Source of the DNA: CAMLIZ01 sp036231905
GTDB taxonomy: Bacteria > Pseudomonadota > Gammaproteobacteria > Burkholderiales > Burkholderiaceae_C
Direction of reading: 5' to 3'
Length of the DNA: 64,000 bases
NCBI RefSeq assembly: GCF_036231905.1
Contig: NZ_JAZARE010000010.1
Location: 124,001-188,000 of the forward strand
The translations under genes and the position numbers were made by a program. Positions 15,714 to 24,291 of the stretch are shown in pieces. The notes beneath the pieces were generated by a model that saw only the letters and a list, made by a program, of their open reading frames with translations, had not been told where the DNA came from and made no database searches. The first letter of the stretch is position 1, and each line of letters opens with the position of its first letter.

Positions 15714-17560
15714 CGCTCGTCTCCCGTGAGCGTTTCCACATCCGGTGCGGGTGCCTCCATGGGCATGGGCAGCGTGTCAGGCACGGCCGCCTCTTCCTCT
15801 GTCACCAGCTCGTCGCCGCTGCCCATGTGGGCCGCCACCTGCACCGCTTCCTGCAGATCCTTCAGGGTCAGGTTGAGCGCACGCCCGTAACGCTGCGCGA
15901 TGCGCGTGAGCGCCGGTGTGACCTGCGCCGCCGGCAGGCCGATCGCGTCGGTCACCTCGTTGCCCAGGCTGCCCACCGCGCGCAGCACCTCGCCATCACC
16001 TTCCAGCGTGCGCACCGGCTTGTCGGTGGGCAGGCGGCGGATCATGTGCATCACCTCGTCGTCCATGCCCCACTGGCGCGCCACGGCCGCACCCAGGGTC
16101 TCGATGTCGGCACCCAGCACCGCAAAGGCCGCGGTCTCTTCCGTCATGCCCGGCTCATCGGGCTCCCCCGGCTTGGCCGAGGGCGCCGGCTGCATCAGGC
16201 GCCGGATCTGCGCCGCTTCGTCCGGGAAGTGGTACTGCACCACCAGCCGGCCCAGGCTCTGCATCAGCGTGACGAGGTAGACCACCTCGGCGTCATAGCC
16301 CGCCGGCCGCAGAGACTGCGCCACCCGGCCGGCGCGCTTGACGCGCTCGATCAATGCATGCAGGTCGCGCGCGCCTTGTTCGTCCAGCGGCCCCGGCCAG
16401 GGGCGCAGGGTCTGCGCGGCACGCTGCACGCCCTGCAGGCCGATCATCGCGATCGCGCGCCGCACGGTCAGCACCGGGCCGTTGCCGGCCACCTGGGTGC
16501 CGCGCACCTTGGCGGTGTTCACCACGCGCAGCAGCTCGAACGCCAGCGCGAGGTCGCGCAGCACCAGGTCGGCCAGTTCGTTGGTGCGCTCGCGCTCCAT
16601 GCGCATCAGGCGCGCCGCCCGCAAGGTGCCGCCAGGCAGCGCGGGCAATGCACCCACGGTGCGCACGCGGTCCAGCAGCAGCGCGAGCGGGCCGCCGCCC
16701 TGGTTGCTTTCCGCGTCCAGCCAGCCGGCGAGGGCATGCGCGAAGGTGCGCGCTGTGCGATAGCGTTGGCGCTCCTGGCGGTCGGTGCTGCGGTTGACGA
16801 TCGCACGCAAGGGTTCTGGCACCGGCCGCGCCATGCTCCAGGGCAGGCGCACGAATTCAGGGCCCAGTGGCGGCAGGCGTTCCATCACCCGGCCGACGTC
16901 GGCCTCCTCCAGCGCCGGCGTACCGACCAGCAGGTGATGCATCACCAGGCCGATGGCCAGCACGTCGCGCTGGGCGGCGTCGCGCTGCGCGCGCAGCTGG
17001 TTCGGGTCCACCGACAGGCTGCGTGCGATGGTGGGCGTGTCGCCGCCGTCCACCTGGTCGAGCGCCACCTCCAGGCCCATGACGCGCAGGTTGCCCTGGT
17101 CGCTGAGCAGCAGCATGTGCGGCTGCACGTCGCGGTGGACGATGCCGCCTTCGTGGACAAAGGCCAGCCCGTCGAGCGCCTGCGCCATCCAGCGCGCCAC
17201 GTCGGTGGCGGCCAGGCCCTGGGGTGACAGCTTTTCGGCCAAGGTGAGGCCGTTGGCGCGGTCGTAGGCCACGAAAGGCCAACGATCCTGCTCGCCCACT
17301 TCCACCACGTGGGCCAGATGCGGGTGGTTGAGCCGCGCCGCCTTGCGCACGGCCTGCATCCAGCGCTCCAGCGCGGGGGCATCGGCGGGCTGGTTGCGGG
17401 GGATCGCGAGGATCAGCTCCTGCTGGGCGCGCGGGTCATGGACCAGCCACACCATGCTGCGCACGCTCTTGCCGAGCAGCTTGAGCAGCTCGAAGCGTCC
17501 GAGCCGGCGTACTGCTGCGGCAGGCGTTTTGGATGAAGGTGGGACCGGAGAGGCGGCCAT
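15710..17560 (-). CDS. Pseudokinase-HDOD domain protein
   Basis: About 616 residues from the ATG at 17560; a GTG at 17605 would add 15. The N-terminal domain aligns with the kinase downstream (RRLGRFELLKLLGK versus GRLGRFELRRVLGK) but has lost catalytic residues. The glycine loop is degenerate (GKSVRSMVW) and the VAVK lysine is P54 (LAIP). HRDLKPSN has become HRDVQPHM, and the DFG aspartate is G162 (VMGLEVA). Only the HRD Asp is retained. A second domain (~250-500) resembles the partner's HDOD domain; there is no GAF domain. It is probably a regulatory scaffold or allosteric partner of the active kinase, with which it is translationally coupled. Confidence 0.85.
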   Translation of the reverse strand: MAASPVPPSSKTPAAAVRRLGRFELLKLLGKSVRSMVWLVHDPRAQQELILAIPRNQPADAPALERWMQAVRKAARLNHPHLAHVVEVGEQDRWPFVAYDRANGLTLAEKLSPQGLAATDVARWMAQALDGLAFVHEGGIVHRDVQPHMLLLSDQGNLRVMGLEVALDQVDGGDTPTIARSLSVDPNQLRAQRDAAQRDVLAIGLVMHHLLVGTPALEEADVGRVMERLPPLGPEFVRLPWSMARPVPEPLRAIVNRSTDRQERQRYRTARTFAHALAGWLDAESNQGGGPLALLLDRVRTVGALPALPGGTLRAARLMRMERERTNELADLVLRDLALAFELLRVVNTAKVRGTQVAGNGPVLTVRRAIAMIGLQGVQRAAQTLRPWPGPLDEQGARDLHALIERVKRAGRVAQSLRPAGYDAEVVYLVTLMQSLGRLVVQYHFPDEAAQIRRLMQPAPSAKPGEPDEPGMTEETAAFAVLGADIETLGAAVARQWGMDDEVMHMIRRLPTDKPVRTLEGDGEVLRAVGSLGNEVTDAIGLPAAQVTPALTRIAQRYGRALNLTLKDLQEAVQVAAHMGSGDELVTEEEAAVPDTLPMPMEAPAPDVETLTGDER

Positions 17561-17682
17561 GGTGCGATCGTGGCAATACTGATCCGATTGGACCGCGCCC
17601 GCCACGCTCGCGAAGGGCCGAAGTGGCCGCCAAAGGCGGAGTAATTAACGCTACCCCGCGCGGCCACCCCGAAGCAGGCGGG

Positions 17683-20600
17683 CTACGGCTCGATCACCTC
17701 GCCAGCCGCGGTGATGAAGGCCGCGCGCACCCTGTCGGCCGGCTGCAGCGCCTGCACCAGCGTGCGGTAGTGCCGCAACTGCTCCAGGTACGCCGGCACG
17801 GTGTGGGGCGCGGATTGCAGCTTGTAGTCCAGCACCCACCAGGTCCGAATGTCACCATCGGCGAGCGCCACCAGCCGGTCCAGCCGCACCACCGCGTCGC
17901 CATCGGCCAGGCTGACCTCGTTGCCGGCCCAGGCGAGCCCGGCCGGGTCGAAAAACTGCCTGGCCGCCGGGCTGTCCAGCACCGCGCGCGCATGGCGCAG
18001 CAACTGGGCTTGCGCCGGCTCCACCAACCCGTAGGCCGACGCCGCAGCGGCCGCCAGCGGGGCCAGCGGTGCGCCCGGTGTGGCCGTGGCCCATTCAAGC
18101 ACCCGGTGCAAGGCCTCGCCCAGCCGCGCCTCCTCGCTGCGGGCCTCGGGGGCGGCCACAGCCGGTGCCCGCGATGGTGCATCGGGCTGCCATGCCGGCA
18201 GCCCGCGGTAGACGACGGCACCCGGCTGGAGGTGCACCGGGGCCGCAGTCGGGGGCCAGGGCCACGGCGGCAGCCAGGGCGACAGCAGGGCCCACCACGA
18301 CACCTCGTTGGCGCGCTGGTGCGGCGCCACGGACGACAGCAGCAGCTGCTCGCGCGCCCGCGTGAGCGCGACGTACAGGCCATTGAGCTCCTCGCGCTCG
18401 CGCGCCGCCTGCTCGCGCGCCAGCAGGGCCTGAAGCGTCGGGGCGCAGCGGGCCTCGCTGGCGACGAAGGCACAACGCACCGGCGCTTCCCGGTCCACCG
18501 GCCAGTCGACCAGCAAGGTCACCGTGTCGGCCCGGGTGCCGGGCGCGTCGCAGTCCATCAGCAGCACCGCCCGCGCCTCCAGCCCCTTGGCGCCGTGCAC
18601 GGTGAGCAGCTGTACCGCATCGGGCACCGCGCCGGCGGACACCGTGAGCGCACGCCGCTTCAGCGCCCGCACAAAACCGTAGACGCTGGCATAACGCGCG
18701 CCGTCGAGTTGCAGCGCCAGGTTCAACAAGGCCTGCACCGACTGGCGTGCCGCCTGACGCCGCGCCGCGGGCACGCTGGCCAGCAGGCGGGGCATCAGCT
18801 CGCCCTCGTGCACGATGCGGTCCAGCAGGTCGTGCGGCGGCAGGCGCTGCATCTGCGCGGCCCAACGTGCCAGCAGCGTTGCGGCGCGCTGCAGCGCGGG
18901 TGGTGCCTCGTGCACCGCGCGCCGCAGCGCGGGCAGCCAGCGGCCGCCCTCGGCGCGCTGCGCCAGCCACAGCAGGTGCTCGTCGGTGGCGCCGAAGAGC
19001 GGGCTCTTCAAGGCATGGGCCAGCGACAGGTCATGCGCCGGCGAGGCCAGCACGTCCAGCACCGCCACCAGGTCGCGCACTTCGGCCGAGGCCATCAAGG
19101 CGTTGTCCTCCGGCGCCACATGGGCGATGCCATGGGCCTGCAGCGCCAGCGCCGCCTGGCGCAGCACCGCGCGCTTGCGCGCCAGCACAAAGATGTCGCC
19201 CGCCGCCACGCCTTGCGCCAACAGGCCCTTCACCGCCAGGGCCACCTGCTCGGCCTCCCGCTGGCGCATGCCCTCCTCCGGCTCATGGCGCGGCATGGTC
19301 AGGCTGTCGCGCCATTCGCTGATCGCCAGCGGCGCGGCCACTTCCCGCCCCGGCCGCTCCACCCGGGGCAGCAACGCCGCGCCCGGCGCACCGGGCGGCG
19401 CGCCGGTGGTGTGCGGGCGAAAGCCCTCGAAGTGGCCGGCCGCCTGCAGGCGCATGAACACCGTGTTGATGACCTGCAGCACCTCGGTTGCATTGCGCCG
19501 GGTGTGGTCGCACTCCAGCACCGCGCCGCCCAGCGCCTCCGCCACGAAGGCGCGCGCCGCCAGGAACACACGGGGCTCGGCACCCCGGAAGCGGTAGATG
19601 CTCTGCTTGGGATCACCCACGATGAACACCGACGGCGGACGCTGGCCGCTGGCGCCGCCGCCTGCGCCGGCATAGGCCGACAGCCAGCCGTGCAGCGCCC
19701 GCCACTGCAGCGGGCTCGTGTCCTGGAACTCGTCGATCAGCACATGGCGCACACGCTGGTCCAGCCGCTCCTGCACCCAGCCGGACAGCGCCGAGTCGCG
19801 CAGCAGGTGCAGCGCGCAATGTTCCAGGTCGGCCATGTCCGCCAGGCCGCGCTGGCGCTTGAGCGTCGCGTATTGCGCCAGCAGCACACGCGCCAGGCGC
19901 ACCATGCGGCCGTGCTCCACGTGGGCGTGCTGCTGCTCCACCGCCCTGCGGATGTCCTCCAGCCAGGCCACGGCCTCCGCCAAGCCCGGCGCATCGAGCT
20001 TCTTGCGCAGCTCGCCGTCCTTGGTGAGCAGGGCCGCCCGCGCGGCCTGCAGGGCTTGCAGAGGGTCGCCCGATGCCAGCGCCTGCTCCAGTGCCGCACC
20101 CTGCTTGCGCGCAATGGCGCCGGGTTGCGAACCCAGCGCTGCGGCCACACAGAGCATGAGCTCGCGCACCACAGGCGCCTGCAGGCGCTCGGCCGGATGC
20201 GACAGGCCGGCGAACTCGGGCCAGCGCGCGGCCGCGGGCTCCACGCTGTCGTCCAGCGTGCCGGCCGCATCGGCTGCTTCAAATTCCACCCGGCGGGCCC
20301 AGGCCGCTTCCAGCCACTTGCGCAGCTGCGAGCGCCCGCGCTCGCGCACCAGCGTGAAGAAGTCGTCCTTCAGCGCAGCGTCGGCCCGCACCGCGGCATG
20401 GAAGCGGCGAAACAGGTCGGGGGCCAGGTCGGCGGCGTCCTCGACCAGCTCCACACCGGGCGCCAGGCCCAGCTGGGACAGCAGCTCCAGCGGTGCGGCG
20501 CGCAGCAGCTGGGAGAACCAGCCGTGGAAGGTGCGGATCTCCACCGTGCGGCCGCCCAGCAGCAGCTGCTCATGCAGCCCGGCCAGCCGATCGCTCAGGG

Positions 20601-20934
20601 CGGCCGCGCCGGCAGCGTCCAGCCCACGCTGGCGCAGCGCTTCGCGCCGGGCCGCGTCGTCGGCATGGGCGAACTCACGCAGCCAGTCGGCCAGGCGCTC
20701 GCGCATTTCGCCAGCGGCCTTGCGGGTGAAGGTGATCGCCAGGATCTGCTGCGGCTGGGCACCGTCCAGCAGCGCGCGCAGGATCCGGGACACCAGCATC
20801 CAGGTCTTGCCCGCGCCGGCGCAGGCTTCCACCACCACGCTGCGCGCGGGATCGCAGGCGGTGGCGTAGAAGCGGGCAGCCCCCACCGGTTGGCCGTCCA
20901 CGCGGTAGGCCGGTTGCTCGTGCAGGTGGTTCAT
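17683..20934 (-). CDS. addA: AddA-like UvrD-family helicase with C-terminal nuclease motif
   Basis: A 1083-residue subunit of an AddAB-type double-strand-break resection enzyme. The helicase motifs are ACAGAGKTW (Walker A, K43), ITFTRKAAGEM, LIDEFQDTSPLQW, VGDPKQSIYRFRGA, LTVHGAKGLEA and GLYVALTRAREQL. The C-terminal part carries a RecB-like nuclease signature (VVRLDRLV then WVLDYKLQ). The ATG at 20934 overlaps the addB stop (ATGA). AddA supplies 3'-5' helicase and one nuclease activity, generating recombinogenic ends for RecA. The naming rests on the AddB partner; the family is often annotated only as UvrD-like helicase. Confidence 0.88.
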   Translation of the reverse strand: MNHLHEQPAYRVDGQPVGAARFYATACDPARSVVVEACAGAGKTWMLVSRILRALLDGAQPQQILAITFTRKAAGEMRERLADWLREFAHADDAARREALRQRGLDAAGAAALSDRLAGLHEQLLLGGRTVEIRTFHGWFSQLLRAAPLELLSQLGLAPGVELVEDAADLAPDLFRRFHAAVRADAALKDDFFTLVRERGRSQLRKWLEAAWARRVEFEAADAAGTLDDSVEPAAARWPEFAGLSHPAERLQAPVVRELMLCVAAALGSQPGAIARKQGAALEQALASGDPLQALQAARAALLTKDGELRKKLDAPGLAEAVAWLEDIRRAVEQQHAHVEHGRMVRLARVLLAQYATLKRQRGLADMADLEHCALHLLRDSALSGWVQERLDQRVRHVLIDEFQDTSPLQWRALHGWLSAYAGAGGGASGQRPPSVFIVGDPKQSIYRFRGAEPRVFLAARAFVAEALGGAVLECDHTRRNATEVLQVINTVFMRLQAAGHFEGFRPHTTGAPPGAPGAALLPRVERPGREVAAPLAISEWRDSLTMPRHEPEEGMRQREAEQVALAVKGLLAQGVAAGDIFVLARKRAVLRQAALALQAHGIAHVAPEDNALMASAEVRDLVAVLDVLASPAHDLSLAHALKSPLFGATDEHLLWLAQRAEGGRWLPALRRAVHEAPPALQRAATLLARWAAQMQRLPPHDLLDRIVHEGELMPRLLASVPAARRQAARQSVQALLNLALQLDGARYASVYGFVRALKRRALTVSAGAVPDAVQLLTVHGAKGLEARAVLLMDCDAPGTRADTVTLLVDWPVDREAPVRCAFVASEARCAPTLQALLAREQAAREREELNGLYVALTRAREQLLLSSVAPHQRANEVSWWALLSPWLPPWPWPPTAAPVHLQPGAVVYRGLPAWQPDAPSRAPAVAAPEARSEEARLGEALHRVLEWATATPGAPLAPLAAAAASAYGLVEPAQAQLLRHARAVLDSPAARQFFDPAGLAWAGNEVSLADGDAVVRLDRLVALADGDIRTWWVLDYKLQSAPHTVPAYLEQLRHYRTLVQALQPADRVRAAFITAAGEVIEP

Positions 20935-23588
20935 TCCGTCTCGTTCGGTGAGGCGTCGGCGTCCCAGTGGTCGCGCCGGCACAGGCCGCGCGCTTCGCAG
21001 TGTTCACACACCGGCCCGTCCCCCAGCGCGGGCAGCGGCTCTCCGGCCCGCACGCGACGCAACTCGGCGGCCAGGCTGTCCACCAGCACGCGGGCGGTGA
21101 CCGGCACCTCGGGGTGCGGCACTTCCTGGATGCCGCCGCTGTCATCCAGCGCCAGGTACATGGCTTCGAGCGCCTGCGGATCGGCCTGCTCGCTGCCCAG
21201 CATCTCCAGCGCGGCGTAGAAGGCCAGCTGGGTGTCCTCCAGCGGCTCGCGCACCTTCTTGCGCAGGGCGTCGTGCGGGCCGGTCTTGTAGTCGATCAAC
21301 TGGCGAGTGCCGCCTGGACCGGGCAGCCGGTCGATGCGGTCGATGCGGCCGCGCAGCAGCGTGCCTGCCAGTTCCGGCGGCGCGGCCTCGCGGTCGCTTT
21401 CACCTTCGAGCCATTGGGCCCCGGTGGCATCGCGCCGCTGCAGCCAGTCGGCATAGTGGGCGGCAAACCGTTCGAAGGTCGCTTCGAAGGGCAGGAAGCT
21501 GTCGGCATCCAGGCCGGCGGCGGCTCGGCGCTCCTGCGCGATGCGGCGCAGCTGCGCCATGTCCTCGGCCACGCTGCGTGGCTGTGGTCGGGCCTGGTGG
21601 AAATGCAGCAGCACATCGTGCAGCCAGGTGCCGTAGTCGCGCTTTTGCGCCTCGTCGTCCAGCTCGTCGCGCTCCTGCAGGCGCAGCACCGCGCGCGAGA
21701 AGAACCGGTACGGGCAGTCGCGCAAGGCCTCCACCGCGCTGGCGCTCAGCGCGGCCGGCAGCTGGCCGCCGGCCGCGGGTGCCGGCCTGGGCTGCGGCGT
21801 GGGCACCAGCGATGTGACCCGCCGCGGGTCATCGGGCTGCAGCACGGGCCGGCCGGCGCGCTCGCGCAGCAGCGCCAGGCGCTCCAGCAGCACGCTGCCG
21901 CCCAAGGTTTCGCCCTCGTCGTGATGGCGGTGCAGGAACAGCACCTGCGGCGTGCGCAGCAGATGCGCCAGCGCCAGTGCCTCCTCGTGTTGCCGCTGCT
22001 CGGTGGAGGGCAGCCCGAGCGCGACGGACAGGGCTTCGCCGAGCAGTGCGTCCGGCGCCGCCGGCACACCGAGGCGCCGGTCGTCAGCGCCAGGCAGCAC
22101 GGCCGCCGCAAACGGCCGCAGCACCGCACGCCGCAAGGGCGTGATCACGACGGCGGGCGCCTGCGCCGGCGCGGGCGGTTCGAACACCGCCTGCTCCAGC
22201 GCCTCGTCCACGGCCTGCACAAAGTCCTGCAGCCGCAGCGGCAGGGTTTCGGCCAGCGCGCGCCAGGCGCGGTCGGGTGCATCCAGGCGCAAGGTGCGCA
22301 AGACCTGCTGGCCCGCTACGTCGGCCTGCAAGGCGGCCCACTGGCCGGTGGCGCTCAGCGTCTCGCGCAGCAGCTCGGTCCAGCGCGCCAGCGCCAGGCG
22401 CCCCGCATCCGCCAGCGGCGCAAGGCACTCATGTGCCCAGGTGCGCAGGGTGTCGGCCGCGCCTTGCAGCTCCAACGCCGCCATGGCGTCGCGCCGTGCG
22501 CAGCCGGATCGGCGCAGCGCCTGCTCGAGCGCATCCACCGCCCCGGCGCTGGGAGCGCCCTCCACGCCGGACGGCAGCGCCTTCAGCCAGTCCAGCAGTT
22601 CGTCGGTGGAAGCGACCGGCGATGCCGCACGCAGCAGCGCCATCACGCCGGCGGCCGCCCGCGTGGTGGACAGCTTCCATCCGGTCTCGTCCAGCACCGG
22701 CACATCGTGGCGCGCCAGCAAGGCGCCCACCCGCCGCACCAGCAGCCGGTCCTGTGCAATCAGCGCCAGCGGCCGACAGCCTTGCTGCAACAGCGCGATC
22801 AGGTGCGCCGCCGTGCGCTCGGATTCGTCCTCGAAATCCTCGCAAGCGGCCCGTTGCAGGTCAGACCGCAAGGGGGCGGCCGCGAGTGGATCGGCCTGCA
22901 GGGGATCCGCTTGCAGCACCAGCCGCGGCACCGGGGGGTCGGCCGCTTGCAGCACCGCGTCCGCCAAGGCGTCGGCACCACCGGCCCGCACCTGCAGCCA
23001 CGCCGCCGGGCGCAAGGCAAACAGGGTGTCCGACGGCCAGGGTGAACTCGCGTTCACCCACTCGAAAGCCAGCCGCGCCAGCAGGCGCTCGGTGTTGCCC
23101 GGTGCATCACCAACGGCCAACAACGCACGTGCCTGCGCCTCCCATGCCGGGCGCAGCACGGGGGCGACGGCGATCGACCGGCGCGCCAGGCGATGCGCGC
23201 AGTCCACCAGCCGGGCAACGGTCTGCTCGAAGGCCTTGGCATCGCGCTGCGCCCACTGGCGTGCCCACGCCTGGGCGAGCAGCATCTGGCGGGCACGCAG
23301 CCGGTCCTGCGCGATGTCGAAGCTCACCGCGCCTTCCGGCGATGCAGCGCCCGGCGGCAAGGCCGCTGCCAGGGTGCGGGTGGTCTCCACACGCGGCAGC
23401 CAGCCGCCCTGGCGGCCGAAGGCGCGGCGCGCGAGCGCCAGGTGCTGGGCCAGCGGCACCAGCACGATCGCGTCGCGCGGCGCCACCGCCGAGTCGCCCA
23501 GCCAGACCGTGGCGCGGGCGGCGATGCGGTCCCATGCCGTGGCGGCGTCCGTGTCGAATTCAAGCGCGGTGATTGCTATCTCGGCCAT
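20931..23588 (-). CDS. addB: AddB-like PD-(D/E)XK nuclease subunit with iron-sulfur cysteines
   Basis: An 885-residue partner of AddA. The N-terminal half is an inactivated helicase-like region with no Walker A motif. The C-terminal half is a RecB-type nuclease: LSASAVEALRDCPYRFF opens the domain, GRIDRIDRLPG and LIDYKTGP give the catalytic D and DxK, and a cysteine cluster CEHCEARGLC near the end, with the earlier DCPYRFF Cys, fits the 4Fe-4S clasp of AddB. It is the first gene of the addBA pair and is divergent from trxA. In this lineage AddAB takes the role of RecBCD. Confidence 0.87.
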   Translation of the reverse strand: MAEIAITALEFDTDAATAWDRIAARATVWLGDSAVAPRDAIVLVPLAQHLALARRAFGRQGGWLPRVETTRTLAAALPPGAASPEGAVSFDIAQDRLRARQMLLAQAWARQWAQRDAKAFEQTVARLVDCAHRLARRSIAVAPVLRPAWEAQARALLAVGDAPGNTERLLARLAFEWVNASSPWPSDTLFALRPAAWLQVRAGGADALADAVLQAADPPVPRLVLQADPLQADPLAAAPLRSDLQRAACEDFEDESERTAAHLIALLQQGCRPLALIAQDRLLVRRVGALLARHDVPVLDETGWKLSTTRAAAGVMALLRAASPVASTDELLDWLKALPSGVEGAPSAGAVDALEQALRRSGCARRDAMAALELQGAADTLRTWAHECLAPLADAGRLALARWTELLRETLSATGQWAALQADVAGQQVLRTLRLDAPDRAWRALAETLPLRLQDFVQAVDEALEQAVFEPPAPAQAPAVVITPLRRAVLRPFAAAVLPGADDRRLGVPAAPDALLGEALSVALGLPSTEQRQHEEALALAHLLRTPQVLFLHRHHDEGETLGGSVLLERLALLRERAGRPVLQPDDPRRVTSLVPTPQPRPAPAAGGQLPAALSASAVEALRDCPYRFFSRAVLRLQERDELDDEAQKRDYGTWLHDVLLHFHQARPQPRSVAEDMAQLRRIAQERRAAAGLDADSFLPFEATFERFAAHYADWLQRRDATGAQWLEGESDREAAPPELAGTLLRGRIDRIDRLPGPGGTRQLIDYKTGPHDALRKKVREPLEDTQLAFYAALEMLGSEQADPQALEAMYLALDDSGGIQEVPHPEVPVTARVLVDSLAAELRRVRAGEPLPALGDGPVCEHCEARGLCRRDHWDADASPNETE

Positions 23589-23706
23589 AGCGTCGGCGGG
23601 GGCCCTGCGACCGGCAGGGAGTGGGGGGTTATGTCAGAATCATTGCGCCCCCTCCAGCAACGAAGAGTGCACTCCGTAGATGGGGGCAGCACAAAGGACG
23701 CCAACG

Positions 23707-24036
23707 ATGAGCAGTGACCTGATCAAACACATTTCCGACGCATCGTTCGAAAGCGATGTGCTGAAGGCCGAGAAGCCGGTGCTCGTCGACTACTGGGCCG
23801 AATGGTGCGGCCCGTGCAAGATGATCGCACCGATCCTGGACGAAGTGTCCAAGGACTACGGCGACAAGCTGCAGGTGGCCAAGATGAACGTCGACGAGAA
23901 CCGCGACGTGCCCGCCAAGTTCGGCATTCGCGGCATTCCGACGCTCATGCTGTTCAAGGATGGCCAGCTGGCAGCCACCAAGGTAGGGGCCCTGTCGAAA
24001 GCGCAGTTGACGGCCTTCCTCGACGGTCATCTATAA
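23707..24036 (+). CDS. trxA: Thioredoxin
   Basis: A 109-residue cytoplasmic dithiol reductase with the active site WAEWCGPCKM and the cis-Pro segment GIRGIPTLMLFKDG, full length for the family. The ATG at 23707 is chosen because it follows an AAAGGA Shine-Dalgarno and gives the usual MSSDLIKH start; an upstream in-frame start adds nine unrelated residues. It precedes rho, an arrangement conserved in many proteobacteria. The last codons overlap the -10 box of the rho promoter. Confidence 0.98.
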   Translation: MSSDLIKHISDASFESDVLKAEKPVLVDYWAEWCGPCKMIAPILDEVSKDYGDKLQVAKMNVDENRDVPAKFGIRGIPTLMLFKDGQLAATKVGALSKAQLTAFLDGHL

Positions 24037-24037
24037 T
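24007..24037 (+). promoter_or_regulatory. Sigma-70 promoter of rho within the end of trxA
   Basis: TTGACG (24007-24012) and TATAAT (24032-24037) are separated by 19 bp, slightly longer than optimal. The trxA stop codon TAA lies inside the TATAAT. Transcription from here gives a leader of about 250 nt before rho. Confidence 0.6.
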
Positions 24038-24238
24038 CCTTTCAAACGTCGCGGGCACCTTCCAGCCCGTCAAGGCCACAAGCAAGAGGCCGGAGCCCGC
24101 GACCAGCATTGCCACCACGCCCTTCCGGCGCGTGGGTTCGGCTCCCAAAACTCCAGCGTCTTTTCAGTTTCTTCGCGCTCGCGAGTTGGCGCGCTGCACA
24201 TCGGGCAAAGGCCCGGCGGCGCTCAAAGCCGATCTGTC

Positions 24239-24291
24239 CGGTGAATCCGCCTTTGGCGAAGGCATTCACCTCCCCACCAGGGTGTATACCC
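24239..24291 (+). promoter_or_regulatory. Hairpins in the rho leader next to the start codon
   Basis: GGTGAAT (24239-24245) pairs with ATTCACC (24264-24270) around an inner CGCC-TTT-GGCG stem. A second small hairpin, GGGT-GTAT-ACCC (24280-24291), ends immediately before the rho ATG and would cover the ribosome-binding region. Rho is autoregulated through its leader in E. coli; whether these structures do so here is inference. Confidence 0.4.

Noticed and set aside
13647..15890. Plus-strand ORF of 747 codons opposite the kinase gene
   Set aside because: Shadow of the kinase-HDOD-GAF gene; the kinase motifs on the minus strand decide the coding strand.
17533..21219. Plus-strand ORF of 1228 codons
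   Set aside because: It is antisense to addA and the pseudokinase gene. Its translation is a low-complexity His/Arg/Gln-rich sequence, an artefact of GC-rich codon bias on the opposite strand.
24109..24291. N-terminal extension of Rho in the same frame
   Set aside because: The frame is open from a TTG at 24109, but the extension matches nothing in Rho proteins, and the ATG at 24292 gives the standard MHLSEL start. I read it as untranslated leader.
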